A stretch of 64,000 nt of DNA from Reticulitermes lucifugus (taxonomy: Eukaryota > Arthropoda > Insecta > Blattodea > Rhinotermitidae), in the NCBI GenBank assembly GCA_026260175.1, contig JAKCWW010000173.1, positions 60,723-124,722 of the forward strand, read 5' to 3'. The position numbers and the translations under genes were made by a program. The notes below the pieces were generated by a model. It saw only the letters and a program-made list of their open reading frames with translations, was not told the DNA's origin and did not search any database. Shown here in pieces: positions 13,639-26,122 of this stretch (position 1 is the first letter of the stretch; every line of letters begins with the position of its first letter).

Positions 13639-14835
13639 AACTCACTAGCCTTCTGGTGTTCACTTTTGAGATACTGTTAATATGAAAACATGCGGCTTTT
13701 GGCAACATAAGTTTTGTGTTATGTAAAGCAATACTATAGTGGCCGGCCACGCGAGACGTATAGCTTCCGATTTCATAACGATAAGTAATGAATCGTTTGA
13801 ATTAGAATATAAAACGCTGTATGGAGATGAGTCTTAATTGTACACACAGATTGTTTGACGTTAACGAAATTAATGCTATCGATGGTGTTGAAATTTGATG
13901 TTAAGTAACTTGCTTGATATCTATTACCCGAGAGTCTGAATGTTGAAGATCCGTTCCACCATCTGCAAGCGAAAACAACGTTAATCCGAGGCCGGGCAAC
14001 GTTCATCGAATTCTTGGTCACCAAACTTGATCTTCCTTAACGCGAAACAGTGTTTTTTTTTTCTGGGGCACCGCTAAAGAAGGATGACTACCTGTAGGCT
14101 ACTGTTATGAACATATTATTATTATTGTTATTATTGTTATGTCATTTCAGATCGCTTATGTTCACAGCTTACTTATTCAATTAAACTCTGATATAAAAGT
14201 GTCCTTCATTAAATCAATGGAAGGAGTGTCTGCGGAAACTGTAGCCAGGAATATATTTCGTGAAAATTTTCGTTTGATTTTCAAAGGGAATTCCAACAGT
14301 GAGATGAAGAGTTGAATGGGCCGTGTGGGGCAAAGGGATATTAAAATATCAGAAGTGGGATGTGGGACGTTATAAGACCAGAGGCAGGGCGAGAGACGTG
14401 ATAAGGCAAATAGTGTTTTATGTCGAACAGAAAGTGTTTGTCCGTTAACAAATGATCTTGTGTGCAGTATTTGTGTTGTAAAATATATCTTTGGTTTGCT
14501 TAAAGTGACATGTTTCACATTCATACTACTTCGGTTGTGATATACACTACTTTGTTAGGACTCACACACACATACACGCAATCAATATACAGTCGAACCC
14601 GGTTTTAACGACATCGGTTTATACGACACCTCGTCTATAGCGTCCTGTATTCTGTGGTACCAATTAATTCCTCACTGTTAAACATAACATTACACTCCTC
14701 GGTTACAACACTCGTTCATAACGACGCAAAGTATTCAGTCCCTTCCTTGACGTTATAACCGAGTTCAACTATATCTGTCTATTGTAAGGCAGACTGTCCG
14801 GGCCTAATACAGGTTCCACTACTCTGTGTTATAAT
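13638..14835. other. No gene recognised; short (ATT)n at 14114-14139
   Basis: An imperfect ATT/GTT microsatellite lies at 14114-14139. The 115-codon minus frame at 14177-14524 has no recognisable motif. Confidence 0.4.
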
Positions 14836-15030
14836 AAAGGTAAAGGTCTCCCCGTAACATGCCGTGAGGGCATAGAAGGGGAGTGAAGGTTTAGCTCGAC
14901 TCATTCATGACCCCAAGGCTAGATGGGGTGGTTGGTCGACCCTGGCCGCTTTACTCCAGGGAAAGAGCCCCGGTACGCATTGTACAGGAGGCTTGGTGGG
15001 CCCCTGTATCGGTCCGGACGGGAGTGTAGA
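14836..15030 (+). mobile_element. Dispersed repeat family D, copy 1
   Basis: It begins AAGGTAAAGGTCTCCCCGTA and contains GGGGAGTGAAGGTTTAGCTC and the block CTTTACTCCAGGGAAAGAGC. Two diverged copies lie at 28715-28900 and 38790-38960. All three share an AAGGTRAARxT start, a GGGGAG.A central phrase and a TTTACC..CAGG(G)AAAG block. From memory this is abundant in cockroach and termite DNA. No coding capacity or tRNA promoter was seen, so its class is undetermined. Confidence 0.6.
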
Positions 15031-16320
15031 AAAGAAAATTTATTTTGATAATAATAAAAGTATAAAAATTACACTCTCTTGCACTTTTTGAAAAATAGTC
15101 AATAAAACGATTGCATAGTTTCATGGCAGCTAGGCACACCCTTCGACCTTCGAGCGAGAAATGTGTTGTACTGACGTTACGACGACACTGAAAACATCCT
15201 CGTAACTGGACACAGAATTGTAGCTAGGGCTTATAGGCCTACACAAGTTCACAGAATTGGAGTGAAGGAATAGTGATACATATTTTATCGAATGTGTGAG
15301 TTTATTAGTTAATACACTAAGTGTTAGGTTCTAGGTTTAGTTCTTCGCCTAGAGGTCAGCAACCTTGGCTCAGATATTACCATGTTTTTTGTCAGCATTG
15401 GCAAGGCAAATGTTGGAATACTCTTGGTACTTTAAGATGGGCCACATCAGCTTGGGTTTCTTTCCGCTGGTCATCATTCATAGTCTACCCATAGCTTCAA
15501 AGCAGTTCGGAAAAGTCCTTCGATTTACTGACGTAAAATATGTAGCAGTTGGAAATCTGTCTTGACACGAACACCGAAATCTATGCTGCTAAACTTCCAT
15601 TTCAGAAAACTCTACACGAGTATAAGGAATTTTCGACAAAATAAATATAATTCTTCAGTTGAGTTTCCTAAAATGCATCTACATTTCGAGGTAGTTTCTG
15701 TAATAACATATTTTCTGCAGTTTTCAGAATTTTAGTGTAATGATGAATTACATGTACCACGGTTATTCCAGAGATTGGCATGTCACAATTGATTTATAGA
15801 TTAGTAATCTGACCCTCTTTCCCATATTGCCTCATCCATTTTGAATTGTAAGCTTATACTCGTATGAAAATCTGCCTCCACCACACAGATCGTATTAGCA
15901 ATTTGGAGTGTAGCCACGTGTTATTCTGTACAGAAGTGGTAATGGTCCATTTGGATAGTAAGCGCAAATGGAATTGGTCTGAAAACCTACCAGCCCTCCA
16001 CCACATTTACATCCTCAGGCGAGTGAAAGAATGAGGAATGAAAGTGTTAGTCCAGACGGTATATACTCATTCTTCAGTGTATTAGTGTGCACTGCTTGGT
16101 CCTGCTGTACGAGAATCCACTGTGGCAACTAACTGTAGAACGGAGAGTAGACGTAGTATTAAAATACAAGTAAAAATAAGATATCGCTGATGTAGATTGA
16201 ATTGAAGCGGTGCAAGACAAGGCCCAGTGAACGACTCAGTTGAACTCGTAATTAACCTTGAGGTTCCTTAATTGCCTGAATCTGAGACTTTTAAGGTTCG
16301 CACAGCGTTGTTGCTGTAGA
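15031..16320. other. No gene recognised
   Basis: The phrase GAGGTCAGCAACCTTGGC near 15352 resembles a hAT-type terminus, but no partner end was found. TAGGCCTA lies at 15234-15241. Confidence 0.35.
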
Positions 16321-16460
16321 TCCCAAGTCTTCTTGGATGTTGCTGTATTTAGATTGGTAAATAGTTACAGACGTTTCGGAAGAGTGCCATTTTCGGGGTC
16401 AAGCACTGTGTTTTTTCGGGGGCAAGCAGTGTGCTCCACTGTGCTTGACCCCGAAGATGG
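16321..16460 (-). mobile_element. Palindromic GAAACGTCGG-family copy with a 20-bp inverted repeat
   Basis: The outer half (16325-16380) aligns with the copy at 20992-21139: a TTGGTAAATAGTTACAGACG phrase followed by TTTCGG. The inner part has a 20-bp inverted repeat, CCATTTTCGGGGTCAAGCAC at 16387-16406 against 16441-16460, with one mismatch. Between the arms lies a third half-copy (TTTCGGGGGCAAGCAGTG). The frame at 16258-16464 is generated by this repeat. Confidence 0.6.
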
Positions 16461-16552
16461 CTAATGTTTATCGCAGTTTGTTGAACACTTGATCGATTGC
16501 CAGCATCTAAAAGATGGACACTAACGTTGGAGTTTTAGGTGGACTGAGGGAT

Positions 16553-16579
16553 ATTGTTGTTGTTGTTGTTGTTGTTGTT
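16553..16579. repeat. (TTG)n microsatellite
   Basis: Nine uninterrupted TTG-type units. Confidence 0.9.
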
Positions 16580-19500
16580 CCACACGAAAAGAAGCGTTGA
16601 AACATAGTTGTATGTTCTAGTGCAGTGTTAATATTCTGCCCTGAGTTTATATTGGGTTACCTAAATCAACATGCAAGGTGATTCGCAACTTAATAAGTTC
16701 AGGGTCGTACTCTTATGTCTAGTCCGTCATAAATGTCATGTAGTACACTTCCGACTCTCACATGTTCCGGAGCCGTAGCAGTTTTACCGTGCTCGGCCTT
16801 GAACCGAACTGCCAGTTGTTACTAATTACGTAGCTGAGTGCTGCGTCCCTCCGCTTGCAGCTCACGTCCCTGTTGACAACTCGGACGCTGTAGTCCGCAG
16901 CATTGGCCACCCACGTCTCCAGACCTCAAATACACATATTTTTATCTGTGGGAACACATGAAAGATGTGGTATATTAACAAAAGTGGAAACACAACATTC
17001 GTTGCTTCGTCGCATTTTAAATGCTGCAGCCTCTCTAAAGGACAATCGTAATAAACAGATGCAAGATACTCGCTTGATTTACAACGTGCCGGGAAGTGTA
17101 CTGAGATTGATGGTGGTCACTTTTTAAAGGGTTATGTAAGTTATCGTTCATTTACTCTTAGTGTATTAAAGTTCAGGCAAAATTGACAATGTATATACAA
17201 AATTTGTGACTGGGATTTTCCTCAGAAACTAGCACTTGATGTTAAGACATCAATTCCGGATCTTCGTACATAATCTCAAGGTGTTACAATAATAGTCTAC
17301 TGTGAGATGTCGTGAAGCCTTGTGTAAGATTATTTTATTTTCGTATCTCAAGTCCTTTAAATATTCGTATTAGAGTCTCGCTTAAAGGAACAAAGAGCCA
17401 TGTCCTGTTCACGCAGTTTGCAGATTTTTGTTTGTTGTTCGTAAAAGCAGAGCATATGAAACCGAAGCAAGGCTTCCCGTGTAATGTACGATTTATGTTT
17501 CTCTTACCGCCGTTAGCCTATACTATTTTTACAAAACTCTGTTACGTGATGTATCACAATTCATCAACTGAGTTGTCAGTATTGAGCGATGCCTCAGGCA
17601 GTTGCAGATTTTTGTGGCGCTGTCTATAAACAATGTAGCTTAGAACAACTATTTGAAATGGTCTGGTGAACTACAACAGCGCCATCGTGTATTGTATTTT
17701 TTGTTTGATAAATTATTTGTATCAACATCAAAAAAGAACACTGGACGTCCACGTATCATGTAATGTGTATGATACACAAGCCGTTGAAAAATAAAAAGGC
17801 TTCTACATGCTAGTACTGACAGCGCTCTCTTTCTTAGTACTGAGTATTTACATGCTCATTAATTGTGTTGAAGTCGACACAAAACCGTTTTTTGTTCTAA
17901 GTGTAATTTTATGAACATTGTTGTGTTTGAATCCCCGGTAACCGGTGTAAATAATTTTACAGATATACAATTACAATTAGATAACCTTAAGGAGAAGAGA
18001 AAATACTGGAAATTGAAAGAGGAAGCACTAGATCGCACCTTGTGGAGAAATCGCTTTGGAAGAGGCTACGGACCTGTCGTAAGACAGACTACAGAATGAA
18101 TGAACAATTAGATAAATTAGTACTTGTGTTTCCGCCTGCAGAGCGTCATGATCGCACATTTTATGTCACCAGAAACTGTCTGTTTGTGTAAGTGTTAAGT
18201 AGAAACTCGCTGGAATTGCTTCACTCGAGATACTTGTAGTGTGTGCTGGCAGATAGTGCAAGTGACGATCGGACACTAAGTTCAGTTGAAAGAGGTACCT
18301 AACAAGACATTACATATAGGCCTAACACCTGCCACATAAGTATTTTGAGCCTCGTTGCATTTCTTAGCTTACGTCCTTATAAGGAAATGTAGAATTCTAA
18401 AGTCATAATTTGCCGTATGTGTCCGTGAGTTTGCCCACTTAATAATTTATGGTCCAATTCGAGATAATACATCAACGTATAAACTAGTATACACTGACGA
18501 TGAGGAGGGACAGGGTCGACACAAAATAGCTAAGTTCAAGGCAGTTGACCAGACTAATTGTGTAATTCATAAAGAATTTAACTTGGCATGAGCAGTATGC
18601 CATTAGAAGACGCCCCAAGCTTGACCTTTGCTGTGTCATTGACGCAAACAGAGTGCCCGTATATGCCTCTGAAGTCGGAAGGACGCTATCTTCCTGATGT
18701 TTTTGTTTATATTTGAAAAAAAATTTGTTTTTGATGACGTGATATTTTGCGTAAAATGTACAGTTTAATGGACATTTTGGCAGCACAAAATGTTTATTTA
18801 ACTTTCAGTTTCAGAATAGTTTTAATCTTAGGTGAAACGCAAGCTACTTTTAAATATTTTAGAAAGTATTTTTTGCCGTTAAATTGCAAGTATAGGGACC
18901 ATTCGAAACTTTGATCTTGTGTCTGACTGATGTTGAAAAGGCACTACGCATGGAATGAATTTAGTTAGGGGAAAAATGCCCTACCCATGAATCCAAATAT
19001 ATTTCCAATACAGGCTGTGAAATTGTTGTATCATGTCACATTTGTGGAACATCATACTGTCTGCTGTGTATCAGGGTTAATAACTGATTCGATCTGATGA
19101 TTGGTACGTGCCTTTCGCAGTCATATGGGGCCTACATCCTGCATCAACATTGTCTGTGATAGCCGCTGAAGGACATTTCAAATATGACAGTGAGAACTGG
19201 TAACAGAAACACAAACAGTGATTGGTAGGGAAGATATCCACATGTTACTGAAGGTTTACTGTGTGTAAACCGCCTGATTGTTTCAGTGTGTTGGATTAGG
19301 AGCAGTCCGCTGTTTTTGTTGTTAATGGACAAAGTTTTAATTGGATTTAAGCTACCAGGTCACGAGATTGGTAGTAGTAATTCGCGGTCAGTGTGACTTT
19401 CCGGGTGATTAGTAAAGGTATGTGCAAAGTAATTTAAACAAATTGTAAACTCTGTTAATCAATGTGGTGAAGTTAACCGACCGCGCAAGAAAATGTATTG

Positions 19501-20990
19501 TGTGCCTTCACACTACTTTGGGACGTTATTTCACATTAAGGTCGGTCTCAGAATTGTTTTCTGAACACACATTCTCTCAGTGCGAGTGCTGAGATTCTAT
19601 CTTGAATTGGGCTGCCACCACTTCCCTCCAAGTCCTGTACCGTTTTAAGTACATAATCGTCTTTCCAGTCCATTAGATGCGTTTTGTACATCGCTGTTAA
19701 ATGATTGGCAGATGTAAGGTTCATTAAGACTTCTTTTACGTAGGTTATTCTTTAAATAATGCCTCACGAAACTTGGATGTAAGTAAGGAAAATATGGATA
19801 TCAGGGAACATGGGGGAACACGGTCAGAACATAAAACCGACGAATAAGTAAGGATCAAATAGAGTGCTGCACTTACAACGCCTGGGTGTGAGGTTGAACT
19901 GCACTAATTGCAATACTACTTATTTTCAGTAAATTTCAAGACCGAAGGTTACATTGTATGAATTACGAAAAGATAGAAACGAAGATATACAAATGAAATT
20001 GAATATTTATTTGGAAATTTTACGAATAAACTAGAGCACAGTCAAATGATGTCCGCACCTCAAATACGATAATTAACTCCCAGACGTTTCTTTTAATACG
20101 TAGGAAAACTGCAGATATGAAATCGAAACAGGACTTACCGTACTTATTTAAGGCATAAAAATAGAATAAAAGGAACACAAGAGTGACGGGTACCGTGCCC
20201 TGGACTACTACGTGCTAGATCTCAGACTGCTATTTTTTTCTATGTTTTGAAGTGACATTCACCTTCGACTGGGCAGGTTACGTCTCTCGAAACGTTCTTT
20301 TCGGTTAGTGTTTGTACAGGTGTGTTTAACAATACATGTGAAGAGTGTAAAAATCGATGTAAGTGTTGGGACAAGAGTACATTAAGAGGCGTGCTGGCAG
20401 TAATGCTTAAAACATGAAGACAAAAGGCTCGCTTCCCTTTCTCTAGCAAGTTCACTGAAAAAGAAATGAACATCACCTGACAGACCTGTTGCGGACTGAG
20501 CCTTCGGCCGGCATCGCCACCAGTGAACCAAGTGCAGTGATGCCTATGACTGGCTTGTCTCTGTTTAGTAGCCGCTGTAGCGAACAATTTGTGAAGCTTT
20601 ATGCCAGTCCTGTGATCACTGTTCTTCGTGAGAAGCTGATGTTATGGCTCACGTAGATAAGAAGATTATGGAACTTGAATGTTCATTGCCGTATACACAA
20701 GAGCCAGCCACTGAGCACTCCCTACGTTTAATTTATAAAATCAATGAAATTACATGTTATTTCCTTAAGGCCTGCTTGAATTTTATGCCTAGTAAATTTT
20801 ACTTTAACAAGGTTCCCTCCTAAATTTTGTGTGTATTTATTATTTCCTCTGTACGAGCTACATGTCACACTTATTTGTTGAAGTGATGCAACTAGGAAGT
20901 CCTTTATTTTGCCATTCTCTGTAGCCTTCTTTCACATCTTACTTCATACATTCTCCTCAACGCCCTGTCACCAAACTATGATAATTCCAG
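16580..20990. other. No gene or repeat recognised
   Basis: About 4.4 kb without a supportable feature. Open frames reach 115 codons (20240-20587, minus) but show no domain. TAGGCCTA is at 18317-18324. Confidence 0.45.
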
Positions 20991-20991
20991 C

Positions 20992-21139
20992 CTCGTGGGA
21001 TGTTATGCCCTGTCGACTGATACCGACATTTCGCAGGAGCGTATGAGGAAGAGCGATTTTACTCTGAAGATGAAGGCAATACGCTTTGTCGAAACGTCGG
21101 TAACTATTTACCAGTCGACACGGCGTAACATCCCAGAAG
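20992..21139. mobile_element. Palindromic GAAACGTCGG-family repeat, both arms present
   Basis: The left arm (20992-21050) and right arm (about 21066-21139) are inverted copies; both ends carry GGGATGTTAYGCC and GTCGACTG. The right arm holds the module CTGAAGA-T-hairpin-GAAACGTCGG at 21064-21100. The left arm has lost part of the TAAATAG segment. Overlapping frames on the two strands (20968-21159 and 20995-21264) result from the palindrome. No transposase is encoded. Confidence 0.7.
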
Positions 21140-21299
21140 ACATGAATCCTCATCAGCACCGCTTTCAGAATACCATATCACCCTCCAAACTGCTTGTTCC
21201 GCTCAAGAAGGGAGCTCGTGTTTCGTACGTACACACAGTCACAGGTAAAGTTGTACATTTGTAGAGTGTAAGATTTACTTTTCACGGATAAGAGAAAGG

Positions 21300-21380
21300 A
21301 TTGCCGGGGAATTGAACCCTTTGAAGACGGAAGTTTGTCTAAATTATATAGATAAAGCTTCAGTTCCTAACTCACAGAGA
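21300..21380 (-). mobile_element. Possible SINE or tRNA-like fragment
   Basis: On the minus strand GGGTTCAATTCCCC resembles a pol III B box. No A box is convincing and no T stem pairs well. It may be chance. Confidence 0.25.
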
Positions 21381-22140
21381 ACACCATACATCTCCGTCAT
21401 AAAGATCAGTCGCTAACGATCGTCAGGGAAGTACTTAGTATGCATTACTCGTAGAAGTGTCATACGAAACACATACAGACACTGTGTAGCAAAAGACGCA
21501 CTTTCTTTTTGTTAGAGCAGGTGGTAAATACAATTATCCCTGGGCTTTAAAAGAGTAATATCACTGTCTATATAAACTAGATATGTGACACACATGCGTT
21601 TGGACCCCATAGTTGAGAATTCCGTGATCACGTGATGAAATGTGTGCTATTTATGGAACACCTTATACCACGAGGTTACTTAGTTAATTAGAAATTTTAA
21701 TCAGGCTGTTTGCTTCTTGACGGGCTTTTCTGATTACCGTCTTGTTTCGGATAAGAAGTATCTCATTTACGTGTATAAAACAGTTGTTCAATAATCACTG
21801 TGTACCATGTAGTTAATTAGTAGGGCGGAAGGGTGGTTAGTTACTTCGAAATTTATAGTGTTGCTATTATCGATCATAGTAACAGGTATGGTCGTAGACA
21901 TGACTGGAAACCTAGATTAATTAACTTTTAATTAAACATACCGTTTATTCTGAAAGGATCTGGCTTCAGTCATTTCCTAAGCTATAGAAGTGGAAAATTT
22001 GTGCATTGGTATTGCTTGCTACGGGGAATACGTTGTCGATCTGTGCAGTCTGTTTCCAGACTTCCAGAGTTGTTATTATTAAAGTACAAGAGCTGTTATT
22101 TTGCCTTTTGTATTAATGTTAACGTGGTCTGTCACATGGA
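21381..22140. other. No gene recognised
   Basis: AT-rich sequence with no supportable feature. Confidence 0.4.
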
Positions 22141-22159
22141 GATGAGAATATAGGCAGAG

Positions 22160-22593
22160 AATGGTCGAAAATTGGTGCTGAGGAAGATATATGGGGATAA
22201 CCAGGGGAAATAACAGGAGAATGGGTAAAATTGCATAACGATGGTCTTGTACTCTTTACCAAATAATACTCAGATGTTCAAATCTAGGAGAATGAGACGG
22301 GTGGGTCATGTGACACATGGGGGAGAAGAGACATGCATACAGGATTTTGGTGGGTAAACGCCAGGAAATAAGTTGGAAGACCTAAGCATAGATGCGAGAA
22401 TAATATTAAAAGGGATGTTAAACAGAACGGAGGGGTGTAGATTAGATTAGTTTGCCTCAGAACAGGGACAGGTGGCGGGAGGTTGTGAACTCGGTAATGA
22501 TCCTTCGTGGTCTGTAAAACGTGGAGAATTTACTGAGATCTGAGGAACTGTTGGCTTCCCAAGAAGGACACTGCTCTATAGAGTTAGCTGTTT
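22160..22593 (+). pseudogene. Decayed non-LTR (RTE-like) retrotransposon 3' end
   Basis: The broken plus-strand translation keeps the order of a non-LTR reverse transcriptase tail: a KIYG-like start, a LYSLPNNTQMFKSRRMRR region, a GHV segment, then a degenerate LKGML..G..LD segment and a final VN-like stretch. Stops and frameshifts are present throughout. It aligns by eye along its length with the second copy at 57942-58310 (minus), including the non-coding-like end around 22495-22593. Such tails belong to the reverse transcriptase ORF and lie far downstream of the catalytic domain. The catalytic part is absent, as expected for a 5'-truncated insertion. RTE is my best clade guess. Confidence 0.65.
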
Positions 22594-22599
22594 AGTTAG

Positions 22600-24990
22600 T
22601 TTAGAGTACAACACAAGAAATGAGACCTTTATGACCCCACATAAAATTTGAGAGGTCTAGTTCTAGGTGTTCATCTGTTATTTCTGTCGTCAAAATAGGC
22701 TGCCATTTTACACTCTACCAAAATAATTTAGAGCGTTAACGAACCTGCACCATACTAAGTGGCACTTTTTTCGCTTCGAATCCATAAGCTCTTAGAGTCG
22801 CTTGTTATTATTATTGAAAGTTAAAACTACAAATGTGAAATACCGTTCTATCACATGACATGTGTACCGTTTTACGTATTTTTTTTAATGATTCTGCGGT
22901 TGTGAGAAAGGAAGATCCAGCGAGCCTGAAGCCTGAGACTTAATGTTTTCTTGGTAGTGTCCACCTCCAAGCACTCAGCCTCAGGAATACAGAGAGCGCG
23001 CTCATCACGTGGCGTGACCGAGTGCTGAACATGATTCGTTTCGTTATGATAGCTCAGTACAACCCTTGCCATGCACACTATGTTAGAGCGAACTTCTCTC
23101 CTTTAATGGTGCAAGCATCTAGCAATCGAGTGAAAAATCTATGTAAATATCGGGAAATATTTTCATAACTTACAGCCGATTATCGAAAACGAGATCATAA
23201 GAACAGATTTCTCCTCTTTATTTCTCCGTTTTATTGTCTCTTATTCTTTGTGATAAAACCAGCGAAGTGGAAACATCGTAAGAACGCGAAGCGTACATGA
23301 GGTGTTGAGGACGGTACTTACAGCTTTCTTCGTTTCTGCTTCTCAACAGCAGGAAATTGCTTCCGACGTTCTAACATTCCTCCCCCGTCCTCCTAGCTTC
23401 TATCTGCTCGGAGGGACTTTTTGGTTTGTAACGGCAACGGGACACCCAAAATAAAAGTTACCGGTCTGACAACCCCAATGCAGTTCTTTCTGGGCTTTGT
23501 TGTGAGAGGAAAGGTATTTGAGCTACATCCCCCGATCGGCTGAAACCCTGCATTTTTCACGTTTAACCGCTACTGGCCATCTTTCTTGTTCTTTGTAGAA
23601 TCTCAGTAATTTTAAACACTAAAACTTTTGCGCCATCTGTATAACCGTGGCCGTGTCAGGGGCGTCAGGCAATCAGTAGTCCTTTCTTTAAAAGCAAATA
23701 ATGTGCCGCGGTGCTTCGAACAACAAGCGGTCAACACAATCCAGTTTTACGGTACATAATTCGTGTGTGTATGTTTGTAATTTTTTAAACTGATTCGAGG
23801 TGGTTGAAAATTACATGTGCTATCAATATCATACAATGAAACTGTACCACATGAAACATCATTACAGGAGATAATGGCATCGTACAATTGGCAACACTTG
23901 TATGAATGGTGGCAGTGGTACTATAATTGTTAACGATAATGACACTGGGAAATAGCTTAATTGGCCGTTTATACAATCACTGCAAAAGCAATACATTTTC
24001 TGCAACCTCACTAGACGGTTGACTGTGTAGGCTATGTCTCAGCCTGTCTTTAGCTGCAAATCCGTTTTTGCAGTATCTTAAGCCAAAGTTTTTATGCACT
24101 ACAAAATGCAGATTCTTTAAAGAGAGTTTTGAGTTTAGGTATGATAACATAAGGAACAAACCCTTACATATATTTAAAATAAATCACAAGGGTAGCGTTA
24201 GACAAATATCATATCGGATTTTTCTTTATGCGATTTCTTGCAAGATTCCAAACCCAGATGTAGACTCATACGCTGCTGGGAAGGTCAAAAAATGTTAAAC
24301 ATGGTATCTGTACGTAGTGGATAATCCATGAGTCTGGAAGAACCAGAACTGAATTTCTGAAACGGAAGGAAACTCCAGTTTGGTGGTTGCGCTGTTTCAC
24401 TTATGTGAACAGTTACGTGTTCATAAATACGGAAATACTAAGGAACTACTTACTGATCAATATAACTAAGTTTTGTAGCATCGCAAAGATTTCTGCTCTT
24501 CTTCCACCAGTTTCTGATCGATAATTGCATTAGATCTGAAGAATATTTATTTCATTTATCTTAAACACTGGGTTAGCCTGTTTCCATTTTATTTTAAATT
24601 TATTCTTTGTAATTACCTTCTGGGCGGTAACAGTGTGTAAGTGGTCAAACCAGGTTCTAAAAAGTAACGTCACTTTGTATACCGAAAAATATAATGTGTA
24701 CACCGTCGGCAAGTGTGTGCCAACTGGAATATTTTTATATTCTTCTTCCTACTAAACACTGCTTAAAATACAGTTAAACAACCGAATAGCCTGTATACCA
24801 CACATCATCAACTTGGAAAAATCTTGAGGAAGATGTAATATAATTTAACAGTAACAATATGTTAATATTGTAGACATTGTGTCACGTTTTTAACAATTGC
24901 TGATTATAGTGGAAATGATAAACGGCACGCACGATATCGGATGTAATTATTTGACACATTGAATGTAATTGTATGTTCTTACATTTTGTG
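22600..24990. other. No gene or repeat recognised
   Basis: A somewhat GC-richer stretch lies at 23370-23680, but no splice-bounded reading frame or domain can be supported. Confidence 0.4.
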
Positions 24991-25001
24991 ATGGTAGAAA
25001 G

Positions 25002-25035
25002 CCTGAAGATGACCAACATCGGTCGAAACATGTTG
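25002..25035 (+). repeat. CTGAAGA-T-hairpin-GAAAC module
   Basis: CTGAAGA at 25003-25009, T at 25010, then a perfect 4-bp stem GACC (25011-25014)/GGTC (25021-25024) around a 6-nt loop, then GAAACATGT from 25025. The surrounding repeat differs from the palindromic GAAACGTCGG family and is closer to the element at 34949-35498. Confidence 0.65.
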
Positions 25036-25295
25036 CCTTCATAATATAATTTGCTGAAAATACATAACATAAAAGCTTGCGTTGACGGTATTAATTCCTT
25101 TTGTATGTCTGCGTAACACAACGGGAGGCTTAACATAAAATTACGCAGGTGAATTTTCTCACCGCTGCCTACAGAACATGTGAATTGTAATATACCTTTT
25201 TATATTAGTCTCACCGTGCAATTTTTATAATTCACTGCTTACAAACCAACGACATTCACTTCACTTTCACTTTTATTATTTATTCATCAACCCCT

Positions 25296-25335
25296 ACATA
25301 TGTTTCGGTCTTATATAAGGCCATCTTCAGGGGGT
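25296..25335 (-). repeat. CTGAAGA-T-hairpin-GAAAC module, minus strand
   Basis: Read on the minus strand: CTGAAGA, T, then GGCCTT-ATAT-AAGACC (five of six pairs formed), then GAAACATATG. It lies only 270 bp from the plus-strand module at 25002 and in the opposite sense, so the two may be the arms of one decayed inverted-repeat element. Confidence 0.6.
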
Positions 25336-25621
25336 TCATAAACTACGTTCACTTTACATCCAATGTTCCGTCTCTCATTATAACTAGTCCAATCTCTTTG
25401 TATATAAATTACAATCACTTACAAAGTCTGTATTTGAAGTATATATAAAAATCACAAAATATAAAAAATCCTTAAAAAATCGTCAATATTAGTGTTAAAA
25501 TGGTAAAGTACAACAGTGTGGATTATTATGTTATAACTTCATATTTGGCTAGTTTTTCGGTTTTGGTCTTGGTTTTGTATATTTGGATGGTCATTTAAGT
25601 AATTTTGTCCTGCTTTTTATG

Positions 25622-25681
25622 TTGTGTGTGTCCCGTGTTGCGGTGTGTAGGCCTACACACCGCAACACGGGACACACACAA
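25622..25681. repeat. Perfect 60-bp palindrome without spacer
   Basis: Thirty base pairs of perfect self-complementarity centred between 25651 and 25652, in the middle of an AGGCCT. The arms contain a TGTGTGTG run and CCCGTGTTGCGG. I checked every pair; symmetry stops at 25621/25682. Either a very recent inverted duplication or an assembly or read-folding artefact could produce it. Confidence 0.95.
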
Positions 25682-26027
25682 GGGTTATCGCTCCATGGAA
25701 TGCACAACAAGAATAGGCAAGCTACTTGTACTGATATTTTATTCTGCAGAGCTTGACCCTTATGCGTTCCTTTCTCTCTTTCTACTCCATTTCACGTGAC
25801 ACATGATCAAGCAGCTAATGGTTTACACGGTATTTCATAAATATTTACCTCTCTGAAAGGAAAGTTGTACAGACATAAGCACATCTCACGTGTGGACTGC
25901 ACACTGAAAGCTGAACACATACATATTTTTCCCGACTTGCCTGTTGATGTTCCTCTACGAAATGTTTCCGTACACATTACGTATATTTAGAAGACATGTT
26001 AGACTCGAACGCAAAATTTCGGGACCC

Positions 26028-26033
26028 CTGCTG

Positions 26034-26078
<45 letters not shown>

Positions 26079-26090
26079 TTACTACTACTA

Positions 26091-26122
<32 letters not shown>
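26028..26122. repeat. (CTG)n-(CTA)n-(CTG)n compound microsatellite
   Basis: A TAC/CTA core of about 75 bp with one TAT interruption, flanked on both sides by CTG units. The poly-Leu frame 25944-26171 is an artefact of the array. Confidence 0.95.

Noticed and set aside
13334-13750. 138-codon poly-Ser frame and the overlapping poly-Val, poly-Leu and poly-Thr frames
   Set aside because: All come from the TAC microsatellite and its N gap.
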